The notes beneath the pieces were generated by a model. That model saw nothing but the letters and a program-made list of their open reading frames with translations, searched no databases and was not told the origin of the DNA. 42,972 nucleotides of DNA, taken from assembly GCA_937871505.1 (NCBI GenBank), contig CALMPF010000040.1, positions 1 to 42,972 of the forward strand, written 5' to 3'. The stretch comes from an uncultured Planctomycetia bacterium (GTDB lineage: Bacteria > Planctomycetota > Phycisphaerae > Phycisphaerales > SM1A02). The position numbers were made by a program, and so were the translations under genes. Shown in pieces: positions 1-8,914 of this stretch; within the stretch, counting starts at the first letter, position 1; each line of letters begins with the position of its first letter.

Positions 1-87
1 GGCCGTGCCGACGCTCGAGAGCGAGGCGGCGAGGGCGAGCGCAGGAAGCGTGCGGGCGATCCGGACATGGGAGAGCAGTGGGAGCAT
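1..87 (-). CDS. PEP-CTERM-like secreted protein, N-terminal fragment (cut by window edge)
   Basis: Only the first 29 codons lie in the window. The ATG at 87 (minus strand) is preceded by a strong Shine-Dalgarno site, GGAGGA, six bases upstream. The residues form a classic signal peptide: a short start, Arg at positions 9 and 12, then the hydrophobic run LPALALAASLSSVGTA. The last 38 bases (1-38) are identical to 9464-9501, which encode the signal peptide of the PEP-CTERM-like protein at 8915-9511. This is therefore probably a paralogue of that protein whose body lies beyond the left edge. The identity could continue outside the window. Seen: the reading frame, ribosome site and repeat. Inferred: the family, from the paralogue. 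Confidence 0.7.
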   Translation of the reverse strand, partial: MLPLLSHVRIARTLPALALAASLSSVGTA

Positions 88-204
88 CAGAGTCCTCCGG
101 TGAGGAGGCGAGGGTGGTGCCGGCTGGGTGGTCTCAAATGGAATCGAGCTGCTCGGGAGCGACCTCCGCGGTCGAGCCGATCGGCGCGAGGACCACGAGG
201 CGGT

Positions 205-388
205 AGCACGACAGCGCAGCGCGGCTTCGTCGCGAGGCCGCTCGGGGCGGCTTCTGGCAAGGCGCAGCGAGTCGTTCGGGCCGACGGCGTAGCCGCGGCG
301 CTCCGTCGAGGCCCGAAACCGAGCTGCGACGCCGCGAGAATGCCGCATCCGGGCGGCCGCAGCAGACGCCGCGCTGTGCTGTCGTGCT
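205..388. repeat. 184-bp palindromic MITE-like repeat, copy A
   Basis: Bounded by terminal inverted repeats: AGCACGACAGCGCAGCGCGG at the left and its near-perfect inverse at the right (20 of 21 positions). The interior is itself an imperfect palindrome: GGCTTCTGGC on the left arm pairs with GCCAGAATGCC on the right, around a GGGCC...GGCCC core. Copies B (15390-15573) and C (37683-37866) have exactly the same length and orientation. Copy A is the most diverged. No coding capacity and no obvious target-site duplication. Confidence 0.85.
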
Positions 389-571
389 GGGGCCGGCATC
401 CCTCCGGGTAGCAGGTGACGCCCGTCGGTTCATCCCCGCGAGCGATCGCTGGATGCCCGAGTGCCGCGACGCTCACGAGCCCCGCCAGCACCGCCGGGCG
501 GCGGGGAGGTCCGCGGTGCCCGCGATCAGCCGTTCGGGTCCGGCACGAGATTCGCTGTGTGTGTAGTCCAT
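389..571 (-). pseudogene. Possible remnant of a small secreted-protein gene
   Basis: On the minus strand an ATG at 571 follows the Shine-Dalgarno-like GGGGA. It opens a frame starting MDYTHSESRAGPER that stops after 32 codons at 473. In the next frame, overlapping its end, lies a signal-peptide-like stretch (PAVLAGLVSVAALGHPAIARG, then DEPTGVTCYPEG), which runs straight into the right end of repeat copy A at 388. One frameshift near 495 would fuse the two parts into a short secreted protein, whose remaining part would then be interrupted by the repeat. This is a reconstruction; the pieces could be chance in GC-rich DNA. Confidence 0.2.
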
Positions 572-1021
572 CGGAAGTCCCCTTTCGGATGCGCGGCGGC
601 TCGACCGGATCCCCCACGAACGAACCTCCCCGCCGGAGCAACGCCGCGGATGCCGACGCCCGGATCCAGTTCGGCCCCGATCCTGTTTGGCCCAGATCCA
701 GTTCGAGTGCTCAAGGAGTCCAGCACCCCGGTGCCTCAACACGTTGTGCGAGCATACCCGGGACCGCGGGTGGGGTGCAAGGGACGGTTCGACAGAACCT
801 GCGCCCTGACAGCCGGCCCGGGCCATGAGCGAGGCGGCGGCAGACTCGGCGCCAGCCCGAAACCTGGGAGCGGAGCGTCCCGAATGTCGTGGCCAGTGAG
901 CGGCCAGTACGCAGTCGGTTCGGCGCGGGACGTGCCCGGCCTGCGGCCGATGCGGCGTCGGGTCGCCGCAGGGTGCGTAACACGACAGCGCTGGAGTGCT
1001 TTCAGATTCCGCGGTCACTGC

Positions 1022-1086
1022 TGCGCGGCCGTCCCGGACGCTCCTGCGCCACCGGACTCGCTTCCGACGACTGTTGGCACACCAAG
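1022..1086 (+). repeat. 65-bp dispersed repeat, copy 1
   Basis: Ungapped alignment with the reverse complement of 13757-13821 gives 55 identities in 65 positions by hand. The left end, TGCGCGGCCGTCCCGG, is the best conserved part, followed by a CGCTCCTGC core and a GGCACACC end. Function unknown. Both copies lie in non-coding DNA upstream of or between genes. Confidence 0.6.
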
Positions 1087-1232
1087 AAGGAGACCGACGG
1101 GTGGCCCGCAGCTCGTTCTCCGATGCTGTCTCTGAGACGCTCCTGCGCCGCTCCGACTGCGGAGCAGGCTCCGACGCTGGCCGACCGCGCCCGGGTCGAG
1201 AGGGGAGCGCGCGGAACGCCGCGGAACTCGCC

Positions 1233-2321
1233 TCAGGGGCGGTAGACCTCGAGGTAGGCGTTGCCAAAGTCCTGATTCCCTCGGGCCTTGGCCTTCCACT
1301 TCAGGCCCACGCTGCGGAGCTTGGACCGGAATGTCTGGACCTCCGGCGCCCGTGAGTCGGCGAACCCCGGCAGCGCGATCACCTTGGGAGTCCGCGCGCT
1401 GCGTTCTCGAATCACCGCGCCGTCGAGCCCCTCGGCGCGAAGAAACGCGACCAGCTCGTCCGCGCGCTCGGCGAGGGGATGCGCGACCACGAAGTAGGAG
1501 TGACCTGGCGTCCGCGGGTCGGCGGCGGGACGTTGTCCCTGCGTCGCACCTGCTGGCGCTGAAGCGGATCCGGACGTCGCCTGCCCTCGAGCCGCGCCAC
1601 CGTCGTCGCGCCGGCTGCCCTCGCGCGCGGACCCGCGAGCCCCTCCTCGATCGGACTCGGGAGCCACGCCCGTTCGCGGCGACGTGGTGCGCGAGGTCGG
1701 CGTCGCGGACCCGGATGCTCCCTCTGCGAGCGGATCCCCCGCGCGGACTTCAGCCTCGCCGAGCCCTCCGAGGAGCTGTTCCGCCCGCTTCCTCTCCGCC
1801 GACGCGCCCATGCCGTGCCCGATCGAGAAGCTCAGAAGGAGCGAGAAGAGCACCAATCCGGCGCCGATCCAGACCCATCCCATCGGGACGCGCAGGACCC
1901 TCGCGGTCGCCAAGAGCCCGGTCGCCCCGACCGGCGCTGTCGCGGGCAGCGCTCGATGAGGGGGATTGGCCGGAGCGGCGTACTGAACCGGATGCTGCGA
2001 GCGCGGTTCCGATGCCTGAGCCCCAGCGGCGGCCGACGCACCGGATCCGACTGGCAGACCAGCCCCAGCGCCCGCGCCAGTGCCAGCGAGCGCGCCGCTG
2101 CCGCCGCGGACGAGACCCGCTGCGCCCTGAGCTCCCGGTCGATCCGCCGGCGTCGCGCCGGCGACGCCGCTGGGGGCTCGGCGCTGCGCTGCACCGCTCG
2201 CGGCGGAAGCGCTCGTCGGTTCCGCGGCTCCCGACTCTCCCGCGCCGTCGCGCGGGGCGGTGAGGGCGCTCGGGTCGCGGATGAGCTCGTACAGAGCAGG
2301 CTGGTTGGGGCGGCGGGCCAT
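1233..2321 (-). CDS. Membrane-anchored protein with C-terminal SPOR-like domain
   Basis: A 362-residue protein of three parts. The N-terminus (1-140) is basic, then Ala/Gly/Pro-rich and probably cytoplasmic and disordered; it opens RRPNQPALYELIRDP. One transmembrane helix covers about 148-168 (WVWIGAGLVLFSLLLSFSIG). A low-complexity linker follows, then a folded domain from about 275 to the end (HSYFVVAHPLAERADELVAFLRAEG and onward). The order short N-side, single helix, linker, compact ferredoxin-like C-terminal domain resembles SPOR-domain proteins that bind denuded peptidoglycan, and the VVA-ADELVAFLRAEGLDG pattern fits SPOR loosely. It could instead be a lineage-specific family. There is no good Shine-Dalgarno site before the ATG. 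It is not close to the next minus-strand gene, acpS. Confidence 0.75.
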   Translation of the reverse strand: MARRPNQPALYELIRDPSALTAPRDGAGESGAAEPTSASAASGAAQRRAPSGVAGATPADRPGAQGAAGLVRGGSGALAGTGAGAGAGLPVGSGASAAAGAQASEPRSQHPVQYAAPANPPHRALPATAPVGATGLLATARVLRVPMGWVWIGAGLVLFSLLLSFSIGHGMGASAERKRAEQLLGGLGEAEVRAGDPLAEGASGSATPTSRTTSPRTGVAPESDRGGARGSAREGSRRDDGGAARGQATSGSASAPAGATQGQRPAADPRTPGHSYFVVAHPLAERADELVAFLRAEGLDGAVIRERSARTPKVIALPGFADSRAPEVQTFRSKLRSVGLKWKAKARGNQDFGNAYLEVYRP

Positions 2322-2766
2322 GGTGATGAAGCCGAGGGCGAGACCGGGTGTGAAAGACGCGGGAGGCGGGATGGTCAGGGCGTGGCGCTGGAGGCCCCAA
2401 CAAGTCAGGCGAGCACACGTCAGGGGAGCAGATCGGGCGAGCGAGTCGGGCGAGCGGGGCGATCTCGCGGCGTGAAGCGCGGCCGGTGATGGGCGCTCGC
2501 GCCTTCTGGTGAAGGCCGTCCCGGCGGCGGGCGATCATCAGCCCGTGCTCGCGGACGAGTCCGCTCTCGGATCGGCGTCGTGATCGCCGCCGTGATCAGC
2601 TCCGGCCGATTCGCCGACCGCGCACCGCAGCGCGGCTCGGCCGCCGAGATCGTCCGGCCGATCCTCACGACGACCCGGCGCCGGGCGATCCGAACCCAGT
2701 CGGCGGCCAGATCGGCGGGCAGAGATCGGCGGGCAGAGCGACCGCGACGACGCTTCGACCGCGCCT
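2322..2766. other. Intergenic region, no gene seen
   Basis: No supported gene. It contains short direct repeats, such as two copies of GATCGGCGGGCAGA near 2712-2740 and GGCGAGC-type repeats near 2408-2462. It separates acpS from the SPOR-like gene on the same strand. Confidence 0.55.
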
Positions 2767-3225
2767 TCACCCGCGCGCCATGCTCCGACGGAGCAGCCGC
2801 TCCGGTTCCGCCACGTCGTTCGCGGCGCCCGAGGCGGGCCCGAAGGCGATCGCGATGGCGCTCGCTACGGCATAGTGATCGGTATGCGAGAGGCTGGTTC
2901 TCCACTCGTCGACGCCGCGCGACTGCGCGAAACGCTCGGCGTGGCCCGCGAGCAGCAGGCGAGGCTCTCCCGAGGGCAACCGCAGGACCTCGACATCGCG
3001 CCAGCCGATGCCGTCTCTCCAGCCGGTGCCAAGCGCCTTGAGCACCGCCTCCTTCGCCGCGAACCGCACGGCATACCGCTCGACGCGCCGCCGGCGGGTG
3101 CTCTCCGCGTAGGCACGCTCAGCAGGCGTGAAGCAGCGGTCGAGGAACTGCTCCCCATGGGCGTCGATCAACCCGGCGATCCGAGCGTTCTCGACGATGT
3201 CGATCCCGTGCCCGAGGATCCGCAT
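2767..3225 (-). CDS. acpS: Holo-[acyl-carrier-protein] synthase
   Basis: Transfers the 4'-phosphopantetheine arm of CoA to apo-acyl carrier protein, activating it for fatty acid synthesis; soluble and Mg-dependent. The 152-residue product has the family hallmarks: the N-terminal GHGIDIVE with metal ligand Asp9, the FTPAERAYAE segment at 32-41, and RFAAKEAVLKALGTG at 54-68 with Glu59 and Lys58. The C-terminal LSHTDHYAVASAIA is the usual end strand. It is slightly longer than a typical AcpS (about 120-130) because of a C-terminal tail. The start at 3225 gives the canonical N-terminus. It is preceded not by a Shine-Dalgarno site but by GGCTACGATCGCCC, a TANNNT box five bases before ATG, suggesting a leaderless or near-leaderless mRNA. 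It lies 148 bp downstream of ctaA on the same strand. Confidence 0.93.
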   Translation of the reverse strand: MRILGHGIDIVENARIAGLIDAHGEQFLDRCFTPAERAYAESTRRRRVERYAVRFAAKEAVLKALGTGWRDGIGWRDVEVLRLPSGEPRLLLAGHAERFAQSRGVDEWRTSLSHTDHYAVASAIAIAFGPASGAANDVAEPERLLRRSMARG

Positions 3226-3373
3226 GGGCGATCGTAGCCGACGGGAAGAACCGCGCAGCGCGCACGCGACCGTTGCGAGGCCCGGATGCGCACGGCGAAG
3301 AGCGTCGCACGCTGCGCCGGGCGCCCGCATCGCGGAGTGCGGCGATGCGTGAGGGCCCGTCGCTCCGGCTCCG

Positions 3374-4903
3374 TCACGTCCGCCCGGTGCGCGTGCTCCA
3401 GAGCCAGGCCGCGACCATCGCCACGTGGGCGAGCAGCAGCGCGCCGACCGCCTGATGCGCCGTCGTCGCGGCGACGCCGAGTGCGGGGAGCGGAGGCGAT
3501 CGCCAGACCAGGACCACCACCAGCGCAGCGACGCCCAGCAGCACCTGGAGGCTGAGGATTCCCAGGAGGGAGCGCCCAAGACCGGCAACGCGCCGTTCCG
3601 CGGTCAATCGTCCGGCTCCCGATGCCGCGGCGCCGTACCCGATCGCCTTGACCGCCAGCGCGATCACGAGGCCGATGACCACCAGCGAGAGGGTGAGGTG
3701 TCCGTGCAGCGCCCACGCCGGCGCCGCCGCGGTGGCATCGATGGCGGGCACCTCGGAGATCGCTTCGGCGATGTCGGAAGGCGTCGGTCGCCCATCGCCG
3801 TGGGAGGCGGCGATCCGTTCGGCGACGCGCCGCACCGCGTCGTCGTGCACATAGCCCGCCCAGGTCCTCTCCTGCCTGAACGTCGCGCCGAGGTAGAGGT
3901 GGAGCAGCAGCGTCGCGATCGTCACGGCGGCGAGCGCGGCACCGCGCCGCGGTCTCGGAAGGTCGGCGGCGACGCGCCATGTCCGCGACATCGCCACGGC
4001 GACCACGCAGAAGAGCGAGAAGACAACCTGACCGAGGACGCCATGGACGATCGCGAAGGCGGTGCTCGGGCGGACGTCTGCGACCTCCTGACTCGAGGTC
4101 AGGTGACCGGTCACGCGGAGGCCCCCCATCACCCCTTGCGCAACGACGAGAAGGAGGATGCCGATGACGAGCGCTCGCAGCCATCCGCGGCGATCGACGA
4201 GGAACACCAGCGCCGCAAGCACGATGCTGGTGAGGCCGACGAGCATTCCGAAGAGCCGATGGGCGTGCTCGTAGTAGATGCCGCCCTTCATCTCGCTGAG
4301 CGGATAGAGCAGCATGTTGTGGCCGAAGCTGTTCGGCCAGTCCGGCACGGCGAGCCCGGCGCGGAGGCTGGTCACGAGCCCGCCGGTGATGAGCAGAAGG
4401 AACGTCGCCGCGGCGGCGACGCCCGCGAAGAGGCCGGGCCACTCCAACCGGGAGGGCTCCGCCGGACGTCGCGATCCGGCGACTCCGCCAATCCCGGCGC
4501 TGACGAGCGAGACCCCGATCAGCGCCGTGAGCCAGAGCGCGGCGCTCGCTGGATCGATCCGATCCGGCTGCGCGGGATCGCTTCGCGCGAAGAGACTCCC
4601 GATCACCAGGAGGTTGACCGCCGCGGAGATCGCACCGACCCCCAACCCGGCGCGGAGCCCGCCGCGGCTGCCGGCGAAGCGCCCTCCCAGCGACCCTCCC
4701 AGAAAGAGGACGCCGCACATCAGCACGACGAGCAGCTCTCCGAGGACGAGCCCGGGCCGCATGAGGCCGATGTAGGCGATGAACCACATCGCGACGGCGG
4801 TCGCCCAGCCGATCGTGAGCAGTCGTCCTCGCTGCGATCCGCCTTCCGGCGATCGCTCAGGATGCGCGGAGCGGACGGGTTCGGTCGTGGTCGCTGGTGC
4901 CAT
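3374..4903 (-). CDS. ctaA: Heme A synthase (CtaA/Cox15 family), N-terminally extended
   Basis: Oxidises the C8 methyl of heme O to the formyl group of heme A for aa3-type cytochrome oxidases; integral membrane protein. The core begins near residue 170: GGLVTSLRAGLAVPDWPNSFG is the family signature, followed by the heme-ligand histidines in YEHAHRLFGMLVGL, the FAIVHGVLGQ helix, LHGHLTLSLVVIGL and TAHQAVGALLLAHVAM. At 509 residues it is much longer than the usual 300-350. The extra length is an N-terminal block with about four predicted transmembrane helices (about 26-165) and a polar loop near 345-395. Whether the N-terminal block is a separate domain is unknown. No Shine-Dalgarno site precedes the ATG. 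It is divergent from ctaB, which makes its substrate. Confidence 0.92.
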   Translation of the reverse strand: MAPATTTEPVRSAHPERSPEGGSQRGRLLTIGWATAVAMWFIAYIGLMRPGLVLGELLVVLMCGVLFLGGSLGGRFAGSRGGLRAGLGVGAISAAVNLLVIGSLFARSDPAQPDRIDPASAALWLTALIGVSLVSAGIGGVAGSRRPAEPSRLEWPGLFAGVAAAATFLLLITGGLVTSLRAGLAVPDWPNSFGHNMLLYPLSEMKGGIYYEHAHRLFGMLVGLTSIVLAALVFLVDRRGWLRALVIGILLLVVAQGVMGGLRVTGHLTSSQEVADVRPSTAFAIVHGVLGQVVFSLFCVVAVAMSRTWRVAADLPRPRRGAALAAVTIATLLLHLYLGATFRQERTWAGYVHDDAVRRVAERIAASHGDGRPTPSDIAEAISEVPAIDATAAAPAWALHGHLTLSLVVIGLVIALAVKAIGYGAAASGAGRLTAERRVAGLGRSLLGILSLQVLLGVAALVVVLVWRSPPLPALGVAATTAHQAVGALLLAHVAMVAAWLWSTRTGRT

Positions 4904-5724
4904 GGTCGCGAGGGTTGGCCCGGGGGGTGGACGAGAGGGCGCGGGGGGGTGCCCGAGCCTGACGCGCGCTCAGGGCGATCAGTAGAAGGAGGAAGCGGCC
5001 GTCTCTCGGTTCGCGGCCCGGCCGCCGCATCTTCCCCGCGACGCGACGAGAACCGCTGGGCAGGTGCCGCGAATACTATGTGAGGAATTTCACGAAGTCG
5101 CGTCTCGCCGTTGCGAGCCGCACTGGGCCGCACTGGACCCGACAGAACTCCGAGTTCGTGGTCGAGGTCTGAGACTCCAGCGCCCCGTGGCTTGGACAAG
5201 GTAGCCGCGACGCCCGGCGCGCGAGCACGCGCCGCCGCCGCGCCTCGGCGGAGTCGACGGCGCGTCGCAGGGCATCGCTGACGCAGGTCGCGCGAGGCTC
5301 GACGGCGGTGATTGCCGATGACGCGACGGATGCCGGCGCGCGAAACGACGCGGAGGCGGACGAAGGAACCGACTGAGAAGCGAGAGCCGACGCAGGATGC
5401 CTCCGCCTTCTCGAGCGAGGCGCTCGGCGGGCGATGGGTTCCGATTCGGGATGCTCCGACGGCGCCGAGTCGGGCGCCCTCGCACTCCGCGACTCCCGCA
5501 GGACTTCCCGTAGCATGGGCAATCGGTCGACAACGCCCTCGGACTCTTGAGCGATGAGCTCCCTCTCCCGAACACTCTCCTCCGACGACCAGGCCCGCTC
5601 CGGCGCCGGCGCGGCTGCACCGGAGCGCAGGGCGGCGGATCTCGAGGGTGGGCAGCGCAGCGGGCAGGAACGCCAGGCGCCCGCGCCGGCTCGGAGGGCG
5701 AGCGCCGGCGCTGAGGGACGCCCG
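4904..5724. other. Divergent intergenic region between ctaA and ctaB
   Basis: About 820 bp with no supported gene. A relatively AT-rich patch at 5071-5095 (GAATACTATGTGAGGAATTT) is the likeliest promoter zone; TACTAT on plus and TAGTAT on minus both resemble -10 boxes, but no good -35 was seen. The ctaB frame stays open back to an ATG at 5554, but that stretch is Arg/Ala/Glu-rich, unlike the family, and lacks a ribosome site. Confidence 0.5.
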
Positions 5725-6663
5725 ATGCGCGCGTCCCTCGGTCGGCGTCTGGCCGATGTCGGCGAGCTGACCAAGTCCAGGCTCGTCGCGATGGTCCTCG
5801 TCACCACGGCCGTCGGCTTCATCCTCGCGAGCCGCGGCCCGATCGAGTGGTGGACGCTCGTCCTGACGATCGTCGGCACCGGGCTCGCCGCAGCCAGCGC
5901 GATGGCGCTCAATCAGCTCGTCGAGCTTGAACGCGACGCGCGCATGGATCGCACCTGTCGCCGGCCGCTTCCGGATCGGCGCGTCTCGCCGCACTCGGCG
6001 ATCCTGCTCGCCGGGGCCTGCGGTCTCGCCGGCACCGCGCTTCTGCTGCTCGCCGTCCACCCGCTCGCCGCGATTCTCGCGGGGCTGAACGTCATCCTGT
6101 ACGCCTTCGTCTACACGCCCCTCAAGGCGCGGACGACCCTGAACACGCTCGTGGGCGCCGTCAGCGGCGCGATCCCGCCGATGATCGGCTGGGCCGCCGC
6201 GACCGGATCTCTCTCACTCGGAGCGTGGCTTCTCGGCGCGATTCTCGTGCTCTGGCAGCTCCCCCACTTTCTCGCGCTGGCGTGGCTTTACCGCGAGGAT
6301 TACCGCCGCGGCGGCTTCGTCATGCTCCCCGAGATCGACCCGCGCGGAAGGCTGACCGCAGTCGTCTCGCTCTTCGCGAGCATGGCGCTGGTCCCGCTCT
6401 CGCTGATGGCGGTGCTCGCGGGCCTCGCCGGGCCGGCGTATGTCGCCGGGGCGATCCTGCTCGGCGCGGGCTTCGTGGTGCTTGCTGCCCGGCTCGTCGT
6501 CGATCGGAGCGACCGCTCGGCGAGGCTCCTCTTTGTCGGCAGCCTGGTCTATCTGCCGCTGCTGCTCGGGCTGCTCGTGCTCGATCACGAGCGCGGCAAG
6601 CAGCGGCTCCGCGCCGCAACCGCCGAGGCTGCGACCGCGCTCGTCGCCGGGGAACCGAAGTGA
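5725..6663 (+). CDS. ctaB: Protoheme IX farnesyltransferase (heme O synthase)
   Basis: UbiA-family membrane prenyltransferase that adds a farnesyl group to the 2-vinyl of heme B, giving heme O for CtaA. Starting at ATG 5725 the product has 312 residues, the normal length, and this ATG follows GAGGGA with seven bases of spacing. The first active-site motif is at 63-83: Asn63-Gln-x2-Glu67-x3-Asp71-x3-Asp75-Arg-Thr-x3-Arg-Pro. The second loop carries YTPLKARTTLNTLVG. About eight to nine hydrophobic helices follow. The stop codon overlaps the GTG start of the next gene by four bases, indicating translational coupling. An upstream in-frame ATG at 5554 would add 57 atypical residues and is less likely. 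Confidence 0.93.
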   Translation: MRASLGRRLADVGELTKSRLVAMVLVTTAVGFILASRGPIEWWTLVLTIVGTGLAAASAMALNQLVELERDARMDRTCRRPLPDRRVSPHSAILLAGACGLAGTALLLLAVHPLAAILAGLNVILYAFVYTPLKARTTLNTLVGAVSGAIPPMIGWAAATGSLSLGAWLLGAILVLWQLPHFLALAWLYREDYRRGGFVMLPEIDPRGRLTAVVSLFASMALVPLSLMAVLAGLAGPAYVAGAILLGAGFVVLAARLVVDRSDRSARLLFVGSLVYLPLLLGLLVLDHERGKQRLRAATAEAATALVAGEPK

Positions 6664-7886
6664 CGGGTGACCTCCGTGACCGCTCCACTCCCGGGACCGT
6701 CGGCGCCGAAGTCGCCCTTCCCCTGCGCACGCTGACCTTCGCCTCGGGCGGCTGGGTCGTCGGCCTCTCCCTGCTCTTCTGCGCCGTCGTGCTCGGCTGG
6801 GCGCTGCTCGGCGTCTTCTTCGGAAGCCGGCCTGTCGGCGACGGCGTCTCGCCCGAGAGCTACGCCTTCGATCTCTCGATCGAGCGCTTCGGCGATCGCG
6901 CGCTCGCCGCGAGCGGGCAGCCTCGCGACTTTCTCAGGGCCCTCGACGACCCCGCGACGGTCCCGGGGACGGAGGTCGCCGAGGTGAACCGTCGCGAGCG
7001 CGGGAAGTTCCTCGTCAGCACGGATCGGGTGATCGGAGTCACGATCAACGGTGAATCGAGGGCGTACCCGCTCAGCGTGATGAACGCCCACGAGGTCTGC
7101 AACGACGTGCTCGGCGGCCTCCCGATCGCCGTCACGTACAGCCCGCTCACGGACAGCGTCGTCGTCTTCGATCGGCGGATCGGCGCGCCGGACGAAGGGG
7201 GCTCGACGACCGAGCAGCGCAGCCGCGCGAGGTCGGCACCGCGGCTGGTTCGATTCGGGGTGAGCGGTCTCCTCCTGGACTCGAACACGCTCTTCTACGA
7301 CCGCGACGAGCCTGCCGCGATCCCCGAAGCGCCGGCGACGGCCCCTCGGGACGATCGCGGATCGCTTCGGCCGCGCAGCCTCTGGAGCCAGCTTGCGATG
7401 CGCGCCGTCGCCGGGCCGGACGCTGCCGCAGGGATGCGGCTGCGGCCGATCGCCGGCGTACAGCTCGTCACATGGAGCGAGTGGCTCGAGCGGCGGCCGC
7501 AGACGACGGTCATCCGCCGCGATCCGCGCGTCGCCCGCCGCTACAAGGAGTTCGACTACCGGCGGTACTGGAGCGCAGGCACACCGCTCTTCCCCGTCGC
7601 GACGCTCGCCGGCATCGAAGCGAGCCTCCCGGCGGGCGTCTCGCTGATGGCCCCGACGATCGTCGTCGTCGCCGACGGAACCGTCACGGTCCGGACGCTC
7701 GACCCGGCCTCCGCCGCCGGCGACCATGCCCTGACCGGTCGCACCGACGGACGCACTCCCGATCCGCCGACGCCAGCCTCACCCGCCGCACCTCCGGCGC
7801 GTTGGATCGACGCGCCGCCGGGAGCCGTGCTTCTCCCGATGCGCTGGTTCGCCTGGCGGGCGTTCGAGTCCGAACTCCGGCCCTGA
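6660..7886 (+). CDS. DUF3179-family membrane-anchored protein
   Basis: Starting at GTG 6660, in a GTGA overlap with the ctaB stop, the product has 408 residues. A single transmembrane helix (about 28-55, [21 protein letters not shown]) precedes a periplasmic domain. Family-type features are [43 protein letters not shown], then [13 protein letters not shown], then [14 protein letters not shown] (each read as a motif, at roughly 120-250), and [12 protein letters not shown] near 295. Cys in HEVCND matches the conserved Cys of DUF3179. The function of this domain is unknown. Its coupling to ctaB hints at a role around respiratory chain assembly, which is inference. The C-terminal 60 residues are a Pro/Ala-rich insertion and a short tail. 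Confidence 0.85.
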   Translation: MTGDLRDRSTPGTVGAEVALPLRTLTFASGGWVVGLSLLFCAVVLGWALLGVFFGSRPVGDGVSPESYAFDLSIERFGDRALAASGQPRDFLRALDDPATVPGTEVAEVNRRERGKFLVSTDRVIGVTINGESRAYPLSVMNAHEVCNDVLGGLPIAVTYSPLTDSVVVFDRRIGAPDEGGSTTEQRSRARSAPRLVRFGVSGLLLDSNTLFYDRDEPAAIPEAPATAPRDDRGSLRPRSLWSQLAMRAVAGPDAAAGMRLRPIAGVQLVTWSEWLERRPQTTVIRRDPRVARRYKEFDYRRYWSAGTPLFPVATLAGIEASLPAGVSLMAPTIVVVADGTVTVRTLDPASAAGDHALTGRTDGRTPDPPTPASPAAPPARWIDAPPGAVLLPMRWFAWRAFESELRP

Positions 7887-8019
7887 CGCGCTGTGCGCAC
7901 CGGCTGCGGGCGAGCTCGGTGGACGCGGCGAAGCATCCGAACCGGCGGGCGGGCGAAGGAACCGTGGCGCGCCCTCGCGACCGACCAGCCGCCACCCGCC
8001 CGCTACCATCGACCTGACC

Positions 8020-8589
8020 ATGGGACTCGAAGCCGCCCTTCCCGTCGAGAACGTCCTGACGACCCAGCTCTCGCGCGTGATGAACTGGGCGCGGCGCAGC
8101 AGCGTCTGGCCGCTGCCCTTCGCCACAGCCTGCTGCGGGATCGAGCTGATGGCGACTGCGGCAAGCCGCTTCGACATCGCCCGCTTCGGCTCCGAAGCGA
8201 TGCGCTTCAGCCCGCGCCAGGCCGACCTGCTGATCGTCGCCGGACGGGTCGCCGTCAAGATGATGCCGGTGCTTCAGCGCATCTACCTCCAGATGACCGA
8301 GCCGAAGTGGGTCATCTCGATGGGCGCCTGCGCGTCGACGGGCGGGGTCTTCGACACCTATGCGGTCGTCCAGGGCGTCGATCAGTTCATCCCGGTCGAC
8401 GTGTACGTCCCCGGCTGTCCACCGCGGCCGGAAATGCTGATCGAGGGCTTGATGACGATCCAGCGGATGATCGACCGGGACAACATCCCCTTCGACGATC
8501 AGGGCAAGCGCATCCCGCTTCAGATCGCTCTCACACCGACCTACCACCCTCGGCCGCAGCCGGTCGAGGTCTCCATCGGCGCGACGTGA
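8020..8589 (+). CDS. nuoB: NADH-quinone oxidoreductase subunit B, stand-alone gene
   Basis: Peripheral-arm subunit of complex I that carries iron-sulfur cluster N2, the last centre before quinone. The 189-residue product has all four cluster cysteines: Cys38 and Cys39 in ATACCGIE, Cys104 in SMGACAS and Cys133 in [10 protein letters not shown]. It also has the conserved helix [25 protein letters not shown] in order. Length and motifs are normal. No other nuo gene is next to it: upstream is the DUF3179 gene, downstream about 325 bp of non-coding DNA. No Shine-Dalgarno site was found; GCTACCATCG places a TANNNT box ten bases before ATG, suggesting a near-leaderless transcript. Confidence 0.95.
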   Translation: MGLEAALPVENVLTTQLSRVMNWARRSSVWPLPFATACCGIELMATAASRFDIARFGSEAMRFSPRQADLLIVAGRVAVKMMPVLQRIYLQMTEPKWVISMGACASTGGVFDTYAVVQGVDQFIPVDVYVPGCPPRPEMLIEGLMTIQRMIDRDNIPFDDQGKRIPLQIALTPTYHPRPQPVEVSIGAT

Positions 8590-8914
8590 TTCCACCCCTG
8601 CGCGGATCCCCCTGACGGCTCCGGCCGGAGCGCGTTCCTGCGCGCCGCGGACCGCCATCATCGGAGCACGACCGGCGCTCGTCGCGTCCCGGCGAACGCG
8701 CAGCGACCGGGATCGAGACCGGGAGCAGGCACTCCGGGGCCAGCCCCGCGCGCGTGCGGGCGGGCCACCCTCCGGGCACGAGTCTGCGTCATCGAGCCGA
8801 CCGACGGCCGTCCTTGCGCCCGCCCGTCGCGACCGCGAGGAAGCGGGAGCCGACCGGGCACGCCCGTATCCGTGGAGGTGCGGGAGACGCGACGTGTCGG
8901 AGGCGTGGATCGGG
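8590..8914. other. Convergent intergenic region, no gene seen
   Basis: Lies between the stops of nuoB (plus) and the PEP-CTERM-like gene (minus). Nothing beyond GC-rich sequence with short inverted patches was recognised, and no clear U-tract terminator. Confidence 0.5.

Larger units (their letters stand above)
88..1232. other. Long intergenic region with repeats, no intact gene
   Basis: No frame here has a convincing start, composition and family match; the open frames are GC-driven shadows. It holds one copy of the 184-bp palindromic repeat (205-388), a possible gene remnant (389-571, minus), two near-direct copies of GATCCAGTTCG (about 663 and 698), a solo end of the 184-bp repeat near 979-996 (ACACGACAGCGCTGGAG) and one copy of a 65-bp dispersed repeat (1022-1086). 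Confidence 0.6.

Noticed and set aside
5554..5724. Earlier ATG for ctaB
   Set aside because: Adds 57 atypical residues and lacks a ribosome site; ATG 5725 has GAGGGA and gives the normal family length.
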